Shown here: positions 1 to 11,479 of the stretch, one piece after another
Layout: each line of letters starts with the position of its first letter
How positions within the stretch are numbered: the stretch's first letter is position 1
NCBI GenBank assembly: GCA_028564705.1
Contig: JAPXFQ010000121.1
Location: forward strand, 186,001-250,000
Length of the DNA: 64,000 nt
Reading direction: 5' to 3'
DNA from: Apricaphanius iberus
Lineage: Eukaryota > Chordata > Actinopteri > Cyprinodontiformes > Aphaniidae
Made by a program: the position numbers and the translations under genes
Notes under the pieces: generated by a model
Database searches by the model: none
Seen by the model: the letters and a program-made list of their open reading frames with translations, nothing else
What the model was told of the DNA's origin: nothing

Positions 1-389
1 ATAACTTAGCTTGCCTTTTTCTCCACCCTTCCTCTGTAGGAAGATTCCAGATCTGGATCTGGATAACAAACCCTGATTGTGTCCATTTATATCCTTCCAG
101 GCTTTCATCTGCTTTAAGTGATGCTCTGGTGAAGGACGAGGGAAAATTGATCAGGTCCGATAGAAGGTCTGCTCCGACAGCTGCAGAAGTTTTAAAAAGT
201 ATCCCAGGTTCGTGGGGAGGGTTGGAGATGTTGAATCATTTCAGTTTCCAGGTAAATTCAATAATATCTTCTGTTTTAAAATGGGGTAAAATCACATCCA
301 GGGACGTTCATTTTGATTGCATTCATTCCTGCCAACATGTTTCCTACGCTCTGAGAGTCATGTGACACACGGAGCTCTATAGTTAGTAA

Positions 390-557
390 TATCACCCTGT
401 TACTCTGGAACGTCTCAGAGGTGCTGCCTGTAAACTTCTGGGGTTTTTACAGGCTTTTAATCCAAGCAGCTCCAAACTTGTTTGGGTGAGTAAATTAATG
501 TAATATTTGCTTTAAAAAAAGGTCCGGGTTGAAAAAAAAAGGACTTTCCCTTTAAAG
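390..557 (+). repeat. Fragment of the TTAA foldback repeat family
   Basis: The segment resembles the right arm of the larger foldback element at 22264-22923. Shared words in the same order are CCAAACT, TGAGTAAAT, AAGGTC(C/T)GGGTT and a terminal CTTTAA. It looks like a diverged, partial second copy of that family. The left boundary is unclear. Confidence 0.4.
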
Positions 558-2189
558 TTGAGTGTTTTCTCATTTTTTTATACAGAAAAAGTGCAGCTTG
601 TTTGACCATCCATAGAAGTTTTTCCTCGTAGAGAAATATCTTTTTGTTTCAGTAGCAGATCTGCTCATGTTTGTTCTTCATCCAACTGTTGCCTTCACCT
701 TCGTGACTTCATGCTGACTGGATAACGACTAGTCCATGTTGTTTACCAAAGATGTTACACACACACACACACCCATCATATGGTCTGTTTCCATATTAAA
801 CAAGCACTAAACCTGCAGGAGAACTTCTGTGGTTTAATACAACTTCCTTCATTCCAAGAGTTGCTACTCTTCCTCAGGGTGAGGAATAATTCTTGATGAG
901 GTGAATCATTAATCAAAAGAGGAACCCACATTCCTCCCATCCTGTGGTAATTACATTAGCTCTGTAAGACCAACCTAGAACCAAATCAGAAACTCTGGTA
1001 TCATGTTTTTCTTTAGATTTTAGCTGATTTTTTCTCCACTTTATTACTGATAGAGACCTTCTGCGTAGATACACACATCTAATCCCATAATTCCTCTCAG
1101 GTTCCCAGCAGAATCTTTCCTGTTAGCGCCTGGTTTGCCTGCAGCTGTTTCTGCAGAGGACCAAAAAAATGTGCTAACGCAGGAAATCCTGGAGTTTGAT
1201 TTCTAGGCGACATGACAGGAGAATAAAGAAGATGTCGGCTCTGAGAAGAACGCCGCTCGCCGCTCAGCGTCAGAAACGGTCTGACAGAACAGGAGAGTCA
1301 TAACCGGGTGATCAGGTTCTCTCTAGATCTGCAGGATGGATTTTAACCCAGCTATCCTGTAGGCCATCAGCTGTCAGCTGTGTGTTTATGATGTCTGTTG
1401 AGCCTTTTTGTTTCATCTTTATTCATCAGGCTCATCAATAGCAATATACATAATTATTGATATGTTTTGTGTGCAATGTCCGTACTGTAAATGGATGCAG
1501 AATTTGGTGTCATACATGTAAAATATATCCCATTCATTCTTGGTAATTTACACTGATCCAGAAAAGTATTCATCCCCTCGTACATTTTTTCTGTTTTCCT
1601 TCGTTTTTACACACCTAAATGTTTCACATTCTGGACAACAAATGACCTGAATAAAGGCAAAAAGTTGTAACAATAAAATTATTGAAGGTTTTTTTTAAAA
1701 AAGCTCTGAAACAGCCCGGCACATTATGAAGTTTTTTTTAGTTTTTTTACGCCAACATATCCAAGTAATGCGCTTGTAGGAGTTCTGAGTCTCCTAACAG
1801 ACTGATGGACGTCAGAGACGTTGCTTCTCATTCCTTCTTTAATGTTCGGATCGAGACTTTATGAGATTGTTGAGCGTACTTCTTGCTGTCAGACAGGTTC
1901 TGTTTAAATGAAGGTAGTAATTAAAGCTCAGAATTTGTGAAAAATAAAAGGTTTATCACATTTAAATTATGATTTAATCAAATAAGGGGTTGATAACTTT
2001 TTTTAGGGATTGGTTGGTTTGCATAGTTTTTGTCTAATTAATAGGTTAAATCCTTATTTTAATGTAGTTTGTTACATTTAGAGGCTCAAACAGAAGAAAT
2101 CAGTTGCAGTTATATTGTTAGATGTAGGAGTAATGCTGCCCTAAAGTTCAACAATTGAAATCATATGTTTTCTTAAAATTGCACTAAAA

Positions 2190-3262
2190 TAGGAAAGTAC
2201 AACCCAGTTCTGAAGTCCTTACACCGGCTCCCCGTTAGCTCAGAGAATAGACTTTAAAATACTGTACCTGTGTTAATGAACCACTGAAAGGCTTAGTGCC
2301 AAAATAAATGAAAGATCTGCTTTTTTTAACGATACACCTTCACGTTTTCCAACTACTTTTCTTCTCTCCAGAATCAGAACCAAACATGAAAAAGCAGTAT
2401 TAATTTTTTTATGGTCTACTAATCTGAAGCAAACTTCCAGAGTTTCTTTAAATCAAATCTAAAAACCTCCGTCTGTTTAAAGCTAATTTTAATGAATAAT
2501 CACTGGAACACCGTTAGTTCTACTCTGGATTTCAGCTTTTCATTTCTTGGCTTAATTTTCCCACTAATACAGGAACAATTATAATCTCTAATTAGCTTCA
2601 AATATTTACTTATCTTAAATGATCTTTAGGAACCAATCAAGTGTTTCTAAGTGTTTATACATTCCTAAGGTAGAAACTGAATATTTTTCTTATCTGTGCT
2701 CTGCACCATCAGATGAGTTCTTGCTAAATGAGGGTCATATAAATAAACCAAACATAATCTGGTCTGGAGTAATGACTGTAAAATTATGAGTCAGTGTTTT
2801 TCTCTGCCAGCAGGTAGAACCAGTCTGCTGTGTTTCTAGCAGCGGGCGTGGCCGCCTGTCAAAATCTCTGAACCGCAGCAAAGATGCTTAAAGGTCATCA
2901 ACACGTCCATCATCGCGTTTATTATCCCGGTCATGTTTGCCTGCGTAACTCCGCTTAAAATAACCGGACTGGTCGATAAAAGTTGGCGTTGAGGCCCTGA
3001 AGGTCAAGAACTCCCCATGCATCATGTTTCTCCTGCTCATCCAAAGAAATGTTTAAATGTTACTGACTTGTTGAATTCAAAGACAGCAAAATAACTTAAA
3101 ATTAATCTTATCAGTCTGACTGTTTAAAAGGAAAACCCTTTAAATAAATCAAACTTAAAAATACAAGTAGTTTGACTAGTTTGTAATAACTCTACTTGTA
3201 AAGTGCCTTGAGATGACATCTGTTGTGAAACGGTCCTATATAAATAAACTGAATTGAATTGA
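2190..3262 (+). mobile_element. L2-like LINE 3' fragment (decayed)
   Basis: From 2190 the plus strand reads, with stops and frame changes, as the end of an L2-type ORF2 (the conserved phrase VLKSLHRLPVSS is visible). The 3' end at about 3190-3262 has the usual fish LINE tail: AAAGTGCCTTGAGATGAC, then TATATAAATAAACTGAATTG with a short ATTGA repeat. The middle (2530-3185) is too decayed to assign. It is non-functional. Confidence 0.55.
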
Positions 3263-3875
3263 ATAAACCAAATCTTAATTAAGATTGTGCTGATAACCCT
3301 AAGAATTAAGTTGATTCAGCTAAATTATTTCAGTTTTGATTTTCATAGCTGATCAAACTGTCTCAGAACCTTCAGCTTTAATCCTCTAAAAGGGAAAGAC
3401 AAGAAAACATTACGGTTCCAGTGAAGCTGCAACAATCAGAGCAATGATTCTAACTGTGAAGAACAAGGATGGATCAGGACCTGAGTTATTAGGTAAAAGC
3501 TGCAGCAAATTACCCTGAAACTACCAAAAGCTCCTTCCTTTTCTATGTTCAGCCATGTTGGAACAGGAGGAAACCATCCCTAAACTGTTCACCCAAAATT
3601 AGGAGCTTGACCCGGTTCAAAGTGATTTTATCTTTGTTTGTCAAAGAAGTTCCTCTTACTACAAATAGTGGGTCCAGCTGATGCAGCTGATGCGTGAAGT
3701 TGGGATAACTGAACTTTGGGGCAGCAACAAATCAGCAATGGGGTGTCGGCGGTAAGAGTGGGGGATGACGGAGGACGAGATGCCGGCTGGAGTCGGCTAG
3801 ATCGAGCTGGAAGGCTGCAGAGTCGGAGTTATTTGGTGGGAGATATCGGAGGACGTCGGATTGCCGGATAAGCCA

Positions 3876-4246
3876 TTAACCCCTTAAACCCACTATCCCC
3901 CATTTTGGGGCCACGCCTCCTGGAGTAACATTTAACTTTCAACTTACAATTATTTGTTATTACAGACATAAACAGTTGGTCTAAAGTCAATAAGAGTGAG
4001 TACTTACTATTTATGATGTTTGTTTGCGTCTTTACCATCAAAACAAGCTGTTAATGTATTAATTCATATTTTATATTTTCTGTCTTTCAACATCAATTAC
4101 TCATGCCCACTATGATTTTCTTGTGAACTTTCACATTCACAGTGTGTCCATAGGCCTTTCCTATGATATGAGAGAAATTTGAACATTTTAAACCTTTTTA
4201 CGAGCTATAAAAAGACTTCCAGCGTGAAGCTATGGCAAGAGGTTAA
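3876..4246. mobile_element. TTAA-flanked piggyBac-like MITE (candidate)
   Basis: A 371 bp segment starts TTAACCCCTTAAACCC and ends GCAAGAGGTTAA. TTAA duplications at both edges and short imperfect inverted ends (CCCCTT versus CCTCTT after reversal) fit a non-autonomous piggyBac-type element. It has no coding capacity. The inverted repeat is short, so the call rests mainly on the TTAA edges. Confidence 0.35.
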
Positions 4247-4479
4247 CTATTTTCTTTTTCACTTTCTTGTTATGTTAGCTAAAGCTAGCCAAACCCCGTT
4301 GGCAACTACCGGGTTTTTTTTCTAGTTTCCCATTGTGTATTTAGACGGAATAAGAAAAATTGTGGTAAAAGACGTTGAGGGACACGAATGTCAAGTAGAG
4401 GAGGAAGGAAAAAGAGACAAAGAAGAGTGGAGAAATAACAGAGAAACAACAGATAAATCCGGCCGCTGACGAACTGACG

Positions 4480-4839
4480 TCACGCGCTGACATGGACTAC
4501 AAAATGTGCAACCAGCTGGGCTTTCATTGTAACGCACCAAGTTTTGTCGGTTTGATCGATTTGACGCCTGGACGCAGTGATCGGTGTGAACGCGGCTTTA
4601 GGATCAAACTTTCCAATCAAATCTTCCTCATGATTCACAGTCAGAGTTGACCCAGTGATTTCCACAGAGTCCTGGGTGAGGATGAAGGGAGATCCTGGAA
4701 CAAGGACGGTGTAGCGACCCAGCAGAGAGAGGATCAGTCTGAGGATGAAAATGCAGCAGAGACTCCAGATCATCTGATAACGCTGAGTGTGAATTATTTC
4801 AGCCAACATGTCAAACAGCTGAATGTAACTCTGCTTCAT
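4480..4839 (-). other. Unidentified 119-codon reading frame
   Basis: A minus-strand open frame begins with a proper ATG (at the 4839 end) and has a hydrophobic stretch near residues 20-48, followed by a hydrophilic tail. The last ~40 codons overlap DNA that looks like a transposon end (GGTGTGAACGCGGC), so the frame is probably a chance or repeat-derived ORF. I do not recognise a family and do not claim a gene. Confidence 0.15.
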
Positions 4840-4919
4840 AAATCCACCAGGTTTAAAGCTGATCTGCTGTGGAAGATGGAATCAGCTTTATGGGACAGAT
4901 TTCTGCACAAAAAACAAAG

Positions 4920-5040
4920 AAACTGACTTCATACGAAAAGCACCTGATGGCCACTGTTAGGTACAGAGGAGGTTGTGTCATGCTGTGGGCCTGTTTGTCC
5001 TCCAGATACCTGGAGAACCATATTAGACCAAATAAGTTTC
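4920..5040 (+). mobile_element. Tc1-like transposase fragment
   Basis: In the plus frame starting near 4869 the peptide contains RYRGGCVMLWACLSS, which matches the Tc1-family phrase GGGSVMVWGCFS around the second catalytic region. Only ~40 codons are recognisable and no inverted ends were found. It is a dead fragment of a cut-and-paste transposon. Confidence 0.45.
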
Positions 5041-5049
5041 ATAGGGTTT

Positions 5050-7640
5050 GTGGCAGTGATGTCGTTTATTTGCCAGCGGAAGGGACAGCGAGATGGGGGA
5101 AGACATACTACAGCTAAAGTCCATGAGGACGGGACTTTAACCGCAGACAACGGCACAGAGGACAGAGGTGTCTTCACACGGGGCGCCCACACTAACCCAG
5201 CCGCATGTTTTAAAAATATTCCTTTATTTCCCACCTGATACTGAAGCTAATCTTGCTTCCTTTGTATCACTGAGACCAACTGACAGCTGGATTTAAGCTT
5301 CAGCTTTTGCTCTGTAACTGGAAACCAGTTCATCCACTTCCTTCCTGCTGGGTATAAAGCAGAAACCAGCTTGTAGTTTTGCCTTTGCTCAGCCTCAGGG
5401 AGGCTGTTGAGGTTCTACGACTTCCTCTTTCCACCGCTTTATCTGCTGTGACTCACTGGTTTCATTAAAACCTGCGACTTGTTTCCACAAGGACTTTACT
5501 GGTTCCACAGAATAATTTTCATGCTGCTGGTTGAATGGAAACTAAAAGTTCAGTCATGATCAACCGGCCTAATTCCAGTCTCCGGTGTGGCAGCAGAGCG
5601 TGGATCCAGCATCCAGATCAGCATAGACAAAAATCGTGAGCCTCATAAGATGAACCTCTGCAGCGATCGCACTATTAGGCCACGCATAAGTACACTGTAA
5701 ACCCGAATAGGTAGGCAGAACTAAAAAAAGTGAGGATATCAGTGGCCACATATTTGTTTAGTTCATAAACTCAGATATTTGATTATATCAAAGCTTCAAT
5801 ATTTGGAGTTTATGTTACATACAATTTCTAATTATAAATAAATTAAACTTACCGATTAAGCCAACTTAAAATTCTTCAGTACACGCAGCTTTAATGTCAT
5901 CCACACATTTTGTTTACACTATCCTCTAGTTATGTAAGTGGCATGCACTTTCATAAAAATGGCATTAACTTATTGATAAGTCACATAAACACATTATATA
6001 TTAAAGCTGTTAACTTCTTTTTAATATTATTGATTCAAAGAACAATTATTAGCACTGAATGAGTTATTTACAATCACACCACTTCAAAATAATTATATCA
6101 CAATGGGCATCTCAATACAACAGACTTCCAAGTCACTCATGGTATCAAAAAAAAGCCCCTAAGCATCCTGGGAAATATAATAATTAGGTCACTCAAAATG
6201 TTTGAGTTACTTGTACTCACAACAAAACAATATGCTGAACCAACTCAACACATTTGAGTTGGAAAATTTTTTTACAGAATATTGAGTTTCAGCTACTCAG
6301 TGTAACTAAGTAATCTCTACTTTTGGGTTTACTTTTTAGATGAGTATTTCAGTTCCATATGGAGGAGGAACCGCAGCAGGTATTTCTATTTCACCTGCGA
6401 TTGTTTGGTTTAATTTTTATAAGCTGTTTTCTGTTGAGCTTGTCTGGATTGAACATTATTCAAAATGAATTGAAAAATAAATACTTTTGAGTATTTAAAA
6501 ATCGACAGCTTAAAATTATGACCACATTTTTTGGACGCTGTCGGTCAAAATGATGTAAAAAGAAAAATGTTGAGCATGACCTCTGCGACCAACTGAAAGA
6601 AAATCCTCCTTAGAATCAGTATTTTATTTCAAGCTGCCTGTTAACTATGGAGGACCAAACCTGACATAATTAAAGATAAAAGCAGAAATATATATATATT
6701 TTTCTTTTCCTTATTACATTCATCTCCACGCATTTTTACATTCCCTTGCCTCTCCTTTTACTTTACCGTAACCATTTCTGCCTCAAAATGCAAAAAGAGC
6801 AGGGCTGCCCTGCTTGTTCCAATTCTTCTACTATTGGTCAATAAACAGGAAGGATCAGGATCCATGTGCGGATCGATTGTGAACGCCACTGACAAGCCGC
6901 TTACTCCAAATGTGGAAAAGTAATGGGTCAGCTTCATAATCCTTATCTGCAACTAACTGGAGTAGCCTCTGACTCAAAATGTCTAAAGCAAATAATTAGA
7001 CGCCACAACCTTCTTGCTGCAAGGCAACAGTGCTAACCACTGCACCATCGTGCAGCCCTCCATAGGTATCAGTAATGAGTAATTTTAGGGAAGTACGGTA
7101 GCTGTAGCTGTGCATCAACCTGGGAAGGGTGAAAGGTCATCTCAAAACCACCTGAAGTCAATCATCCTCCAGAAAGGAGAACATTTGAGACAGCTGATTG
7201 GATGTCCCAAATGTTTTTTGGTGTTAAATGAATGAAATATATATATTTTTTGTTTTTTCCTTTCCTTATTACGTGCATCCCCACGCATTTTTACATCCCC
7301 TTGCCCTTTAACCGTGAATTTAACTTCCAACCATATATAAATAAGCTCCACCCAGAGCCCATAGATTTTGTTGTGCACCACAAAGACTTATGGGTAATGT
7401 GTTTGTGTTAATTGTAGAAGTTCTCCTTTGTACATTACAGTTTGTGCCCTACATGTAGCCGTGCTCCTTAGTTCTACTTTGAGTTATGTTGTTGTCGGTG
7501 TTTGATGGTTATTGTCCGCGTATAATCATAGAGACGGCGGTGCATGGGAGTTCGGTTTGTGCCTTGACCATCAGGATAATGAAGTGCATAACTTTGAGAA
7601 TTCTGGATGAACTTTGACTCCAGTGGTTGATTTCATGAGT
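5050..7640. other. Intergenic stretch with repeat scraps
   Basis: I see no gene. A segment from about 5693 (CACTGTAAA) to about 6280 (TTTTTTACAG) resembles short non-autonomous fish elements with CACTG/CAGTG-type ends, but the inverted ends are poor. Around 6936-7065, read on the minus strand, is a piece of a common fish SINE-like repeat (GTGCAGTGGTTAGCACTGTTGC). Confidence 0.4.
6936..7065 (-). repeat. SINE-like repeat fragment
   Basis: On the minus strand this reads GCACGATGGTGCAGTGG...TAGCACTGTTGCCTTGCAGC, the 5' part of a widespread teleost short repeat. The body of a similar repeat is at 41540-41770 on the plus strand. It is truncated and diverged. Confidence 0.45.
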
Positions 7641-7655
7641 AGTGTCACACTAGTA

Positions 7656-7656
7656 T

Positions 7657-7695
<39 letters not shown>
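7656..7695. repeat. (TTTC)n microsatellite
   Basis: About ten uninterrupted TTTC/CTTT units lie next to a decayed L2 LINE. This is a simple repeat. Confidence 0.95.
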
Positions 7696-7960
7696 CATGA
7701 CTGCAAATAATTGAGAAATTGTTTGATAGAAAGGAATATTCATAAAAAACACGTAACTTCTGCCTTTCTGAATCCTGTATCTGGGTTCGGCTCAATATGT
7801 ACACCAATGAGTGGTAATTATCTTATATGTTCACTTGCATATGTTAATTTAGAAGGTTTATCTTTACACTTTGCAGTGTTGATTGAGTTCACATCGAACA
7901 CCCAGCAGTGTTAATTTAGAATCCCTCTTGTTGCTTTTAACGCTGTAATACGAGTTAAAG

Positions 7961-8955
7961 ATGTCTCCTGATGACACACGGCCAATGGATGCACTTTTTA
8001 ACTGCATTTTAGACGTTAAATCCTGGATGGCAGAAAACTTTCTGCAGCTCAACCAGGACAAAACTGAGGTTTTAGTTATCGGTCCTGAGGCTCAGAGAGA
8101 GAAACTTTTACCAAAACTACAATCACTGTTTTTTAATCCTTCTTTACAAGTGAAGAATCTGGGTGTGATTTTTGACTCTGAGCTGACTTTTATCCTTCAC
8201 ATTAAAAACAACAAAATAGGTTTTTATCACCTAAAGAACATCACCAGACTCCGCCCCATTCTCTCTCTGGCCAATACGGAGACGCTAATACAGCTTTTAT
8301 CACCAGTTGAATTGATTACTGTAATGCCCTGATTTCTGAAGGAGCACATTACACCGGTCTTAGAATCACTGCATTGGCTCCCCGTATGTTTTAGGATCCA
8401 TTTTAAGGTTCTTTTAATGGTTTTTAAGTGTCTTAATGGTCTTGGGCCTTCTTATCTGTCAGAAATGCTTTTACCGTATGAACCCTCGCGGTCTCTGCGC
8501 TCCTCTAGCAGCCGTCTCCTTATCATCCCCAAAGTCAGGACACAGACTCATGGTGAGGCGTCTTTCCAATATTATGGCCCTCACCTCTGGAACAGGCTGA
8601 TAGAGGATCTCAGGGCCTCAAAGGACTGTTTATTTATTAATCTGCTTTGCATTTTTATTATTTGTTTTACACTTATTGTTTTATAATTTATATACTTTAT
8701 ATTTTAACTTATTTTAATCTTTCTTGCCAGTGTTTCCTCTCTGGGGGGCCCCCTGCATCGGGGGCGGTGGTCGGCTGTGGCTGCCTGGGTGCCCCCCAGG
8801 TAGCGCTTGGGTGGAGGTGGAGGTACCATCCCTCCCTCCTCTGAGCGCCCTGGGTCGGAGCCTTGGCTGCTGCGGTTGAGCTGCTGCTGTTGATGCAGAT
8901 GGCTCCATGATGGCGTTTCCTGGCTCATCTGTACTCAGCCCGCTTTTTGTAGCTT

Positions 8956-9023
<68 letters not shown>

Positions 9024-9195
9024 GTGTGTGTGTGTGTGTATGGCTGATGGGATGGGTTGGGAGGGGGTTGTATTTGCGTTGATGATTCTATTTTTGAAGG
9101 CGGGGGTTGTGGGGTTATTCTAAATCTGTAAAGCACTTTGAGTAACTCTGTTTGAAAAGCGCTTTATAAATAAAGTTTGATTGATTGATTGATTG
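7961..9195 (+). mobile_element. L2-clade LINE, 3' portion of ORF2 and tail
   Basis: The plus strand encodes the end of an L2-type reverse transcriptase ORF. Residues read KSWMAENFLQLNQDKTEVLVIG (in the 123-codon frame from 7961), then after a frame break MVFKCLNGLGPSYLSEML and a closing FQYYGPHLWNRL (frame from 8417). These are the canonical C-terminal blocks of fish L2/Maui-like elements. The 3' region ends with AAAGCACTTTGAGTAACTCTG, a TATAAATAAAGTTTGA word and a (TTGA)n tail. A 79 bp TG repeat (8961-9039) and a GC-rich block (8740-8930) sit in the 3' untranslated part. The element is 5'-truncated and frame-broken, hence dead. Confidence 0.8.
8961..9039. repeat. (TG)n microsatellite inside the L2 tail
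   Basis: About 39 TG units with a single CG interruption lie in the 3' untranslated part of the L2 copy. Confidence 0.95.
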
Positions 9196-9374
9196 AAAGA
9201 AAGAACTCTGGTGTGGTGTTAGATATTTAACTATTCAAGAAAAGTTAAATCAACACTTCAGAGTGTGGAGGTATATAAACCCCGAAAAAGGGTTAAATCA
9301 CCGCTATAGGAGTTGATTTAACACTCGACTTTTTGCTGCGTTCATCCAAAAACCCTCAGATTTTTTATTTATAG

Positions 9375-10643
9375 TAGGGCTGTCAAACTTAAAAAAATTC
9401 CTATCTAATTAATCACAGGGTAGCTGTGAATCAATCACCATTCTTAATTATGACCAAAAAAACTACAATTAATGTGAGTGTAAATAAAGGACAAAGCTAC
9501 ATGCAGTTGCTCATTGTTTTAACTAAATATCGAAAGAAATCAATACAATTTTTGTTTTGAACTCTACAATCATATTCACAATGTATGTGTGGCCTCATAT
9601 GAAAAATAACAGAGGTAGAACTAAACACAATATATGAATAAACGTAACATTTGGATATCATCAGTCTGTATTAAACGTCACATAAATCAAATGTTATATA
9701 GACTTACTGATAAAATGTCACAATTTACCATTTTCTCAGAAGCAAACACTCAGAAGACAAAACTCTGGCTCATCACAACAGGAAATGAACGTTCTTACGG
9801 TGCTCACACACCGAATGCGATAGAAGCAACCAAAAAACGTGACACGCCCCCAGCTGTTCGCTTGCAGATTCGCACGTTGAAGCGTGTCCAAAGCGAACTG
9901 GTCGCGCTTTAAAATATGCAATTTTCACGCGCGTGAACCGTAAATGTGTGTTATAATGTTTATTTTTTTATTCTTGTCTCTGTATAGAAATCAGCTGGTG
10001 TCATGTAGCTCGGGGCGATTAGCCACGGTGTTTATCGGTTTACATATCCTGCTGATGCTGTGACTCCATTCACTCAGTCTCAGCATCACTGACACCCATC
10101 AGCTGAGATTTCTCCGATTTCTGCGGCAGACGTGAAATGCAGCGCATGTTTTGGGTCGCGCCTGAAACGCATCAGCCGCACTACTTGGTCGCGTAAATCA
10201 GGCAGAAAAGCTTTTTCGCGACGCAAATCTGCTTCTGACGTGTCGCGGGATCCCAAGTTGCGCTTGATCGCGCTCCTCCACTGACTTTACACGTTCAGTG
10301 TGTACGCACAGTTTTTGTGAAGATGTCCAAAGCTACTTCCGCTAATAGTTAGCAATAATTTAAGTCTGAAAACACCTCTTTAAGTGAATAAATTCTTATT
10401 TTTAATGCAGTAACATCCCACTATGAAATGTACTGCAGCCATACAGTGAACCAACATGCATAAATCAACGTAAATATGGAGCATTTAAACTCTTCACCGC
10501 ACACAACAAGTTGATATCCCAAGTGGACGGAAATTACCCACACACAACTTATGACCTTAATTTATTTAATATTGCTGCCTAACTTTTTTAAAGAAAGAAA
10601 TAATAAATCAATCCTCGCTAGTGCATTAATTTTAACAGCCCTA
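9375..10643. mobile_element. hAT-like non-autonomous element with TAGGGCTGT ends
   Basis: The segment begins TAGGGCTGTCAAA and ends TTTTAACAGCCCTA, an inverted pair typical of a hAT-type family common in vertebrates. The edges also contain the AT-rich TAATTAATCACAG-type sequence usual for this family. No intact 8 bp target duplication is visible. A second element seems nested at about 9797-10309: its ends CGGTGCTCACACACCGAATGCG and ACGTTCAGTGTGTACGCAC are imperfect inverted copies, and its interior is rich in CGCG words. Confidence 0.5.
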
Positions 10644-11215
10644 ACTTTTGGCTGTTTTTTGGAAAAAGATAGCCACCTTTACTGGTGATATAGGGAATCA
10701 CTCTTGGCTGATGGCACGCCCAGAATCCACACTTGGGGAAAAAGATAACCAAAATAAGGCACAAAAATTCTTTTCAATCTGGTTACTACTGTTTATGTCA
10801 GAACCGGTGCCATAATGGCACCAGACATCGGTACCCATCCTTAGTTTCTATTGGTTCGTGATATCATCAATGGCATCACTGTGTTCAGCTAAATAGAGGA
10901 CTTGCTGTTCTGTGCTGCATTATTTATTCTATTTAAAGTAACAGCTTTGTCCGATGTTGAGTTTGACCTCCTGCGGCACGGACCGATGAGGTTCTGGTGG
11001 CTTTCAGCCCGAGTCAAAACCAACAAGACTGTGAGAGACAAGAATGCCTCCTACTTCTTGGGGATAAATGGCAAAAAAAAATGAAAATAATCCACCAAGA
11101 AGAAGCTCAAAAATATCTGCTGATTCTGTGTAGCTACCACCTTCCTGAACACTTGCTCTACATGAGCTCTGCACACCCAAGAAAAATAAAGAGTCCATCA
11201 GCTGAAGTTTGGTCC
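10640..11215. other. Intergenic sequence, no gene seen
   Basis: Two short reading frames exist (near 10902 and 10997), but neither resembles a known family. The second half probably belongs to the Tc1-like element whose transposase end follows. Confidence 0.3.
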
Positions 11216-11219
11216 AAAC

Positions 11220-11470
11220 GGGGTCATCAAAAGAACTCAGATCCCAGCGGCAGATCTACAACAAAATGACTGAAAAAGACAAAAATCAGGATATTATAAT
11301 GGTCTAGTCAAAGTCCAGACCTCAACCTGATTGAAATGATGAGGTGGGACATTCAGAGACCCAAGAAGGATCCAAAATCTGCAACAACGGAAAGAATATT
11401 GGACCAAAATTCCTCCTGAACGATGTGAGAGACTGATGAGGTCAGACACAAACAAACTGCTAAAGTGGCT
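11220..11470 (+). mobile_element. Tc1/mariner transposase C-terminal relic
   Basis: With small frame changes the plus strand reads QSPDLNLIE, then WTKIPPERCERLMRS, which match the Tc1 phrases SPDLNPIE (containing the last catalytic acidic residue) and WAKIPxxRCxxLI. Only the final third is recognisable. It is inactive. Confidence 0.6.
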
Positions 11471-11479
11471 GCTAATATT

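Larger units (their letters stand above)
1..3875. other. Intergenic stretch with decayed repeats
   Basis: I see no convincing gene here. The stretch holds a fragment of a foldback repeat near 390-557, a Tc1/MITE-like scrap around 1555-1700 (the phrase AAAAGTATTCATCCCC resembles the edge of common fish MITEs), and an L2 LINE 3' fragment from about 2190. A short CA run lies near 755. The segment 3720-3860 is rich in GTCGGAG/GACGGAGGACG-like words but encodes nothing recognisable. Confidence 0.5.

Noticed and set aside
101..251. A possible internal exon (acceptor TCCTTCCAG, 50 open codons, donor TTTCCAG|GTAAAT)
   Set aside because: The splice-like edges are good, but the peptide (KDEGKLIRSDRRSAPTAAEV) matches no family I know, no partner exon was found, and a repeat fragment lies next to it.
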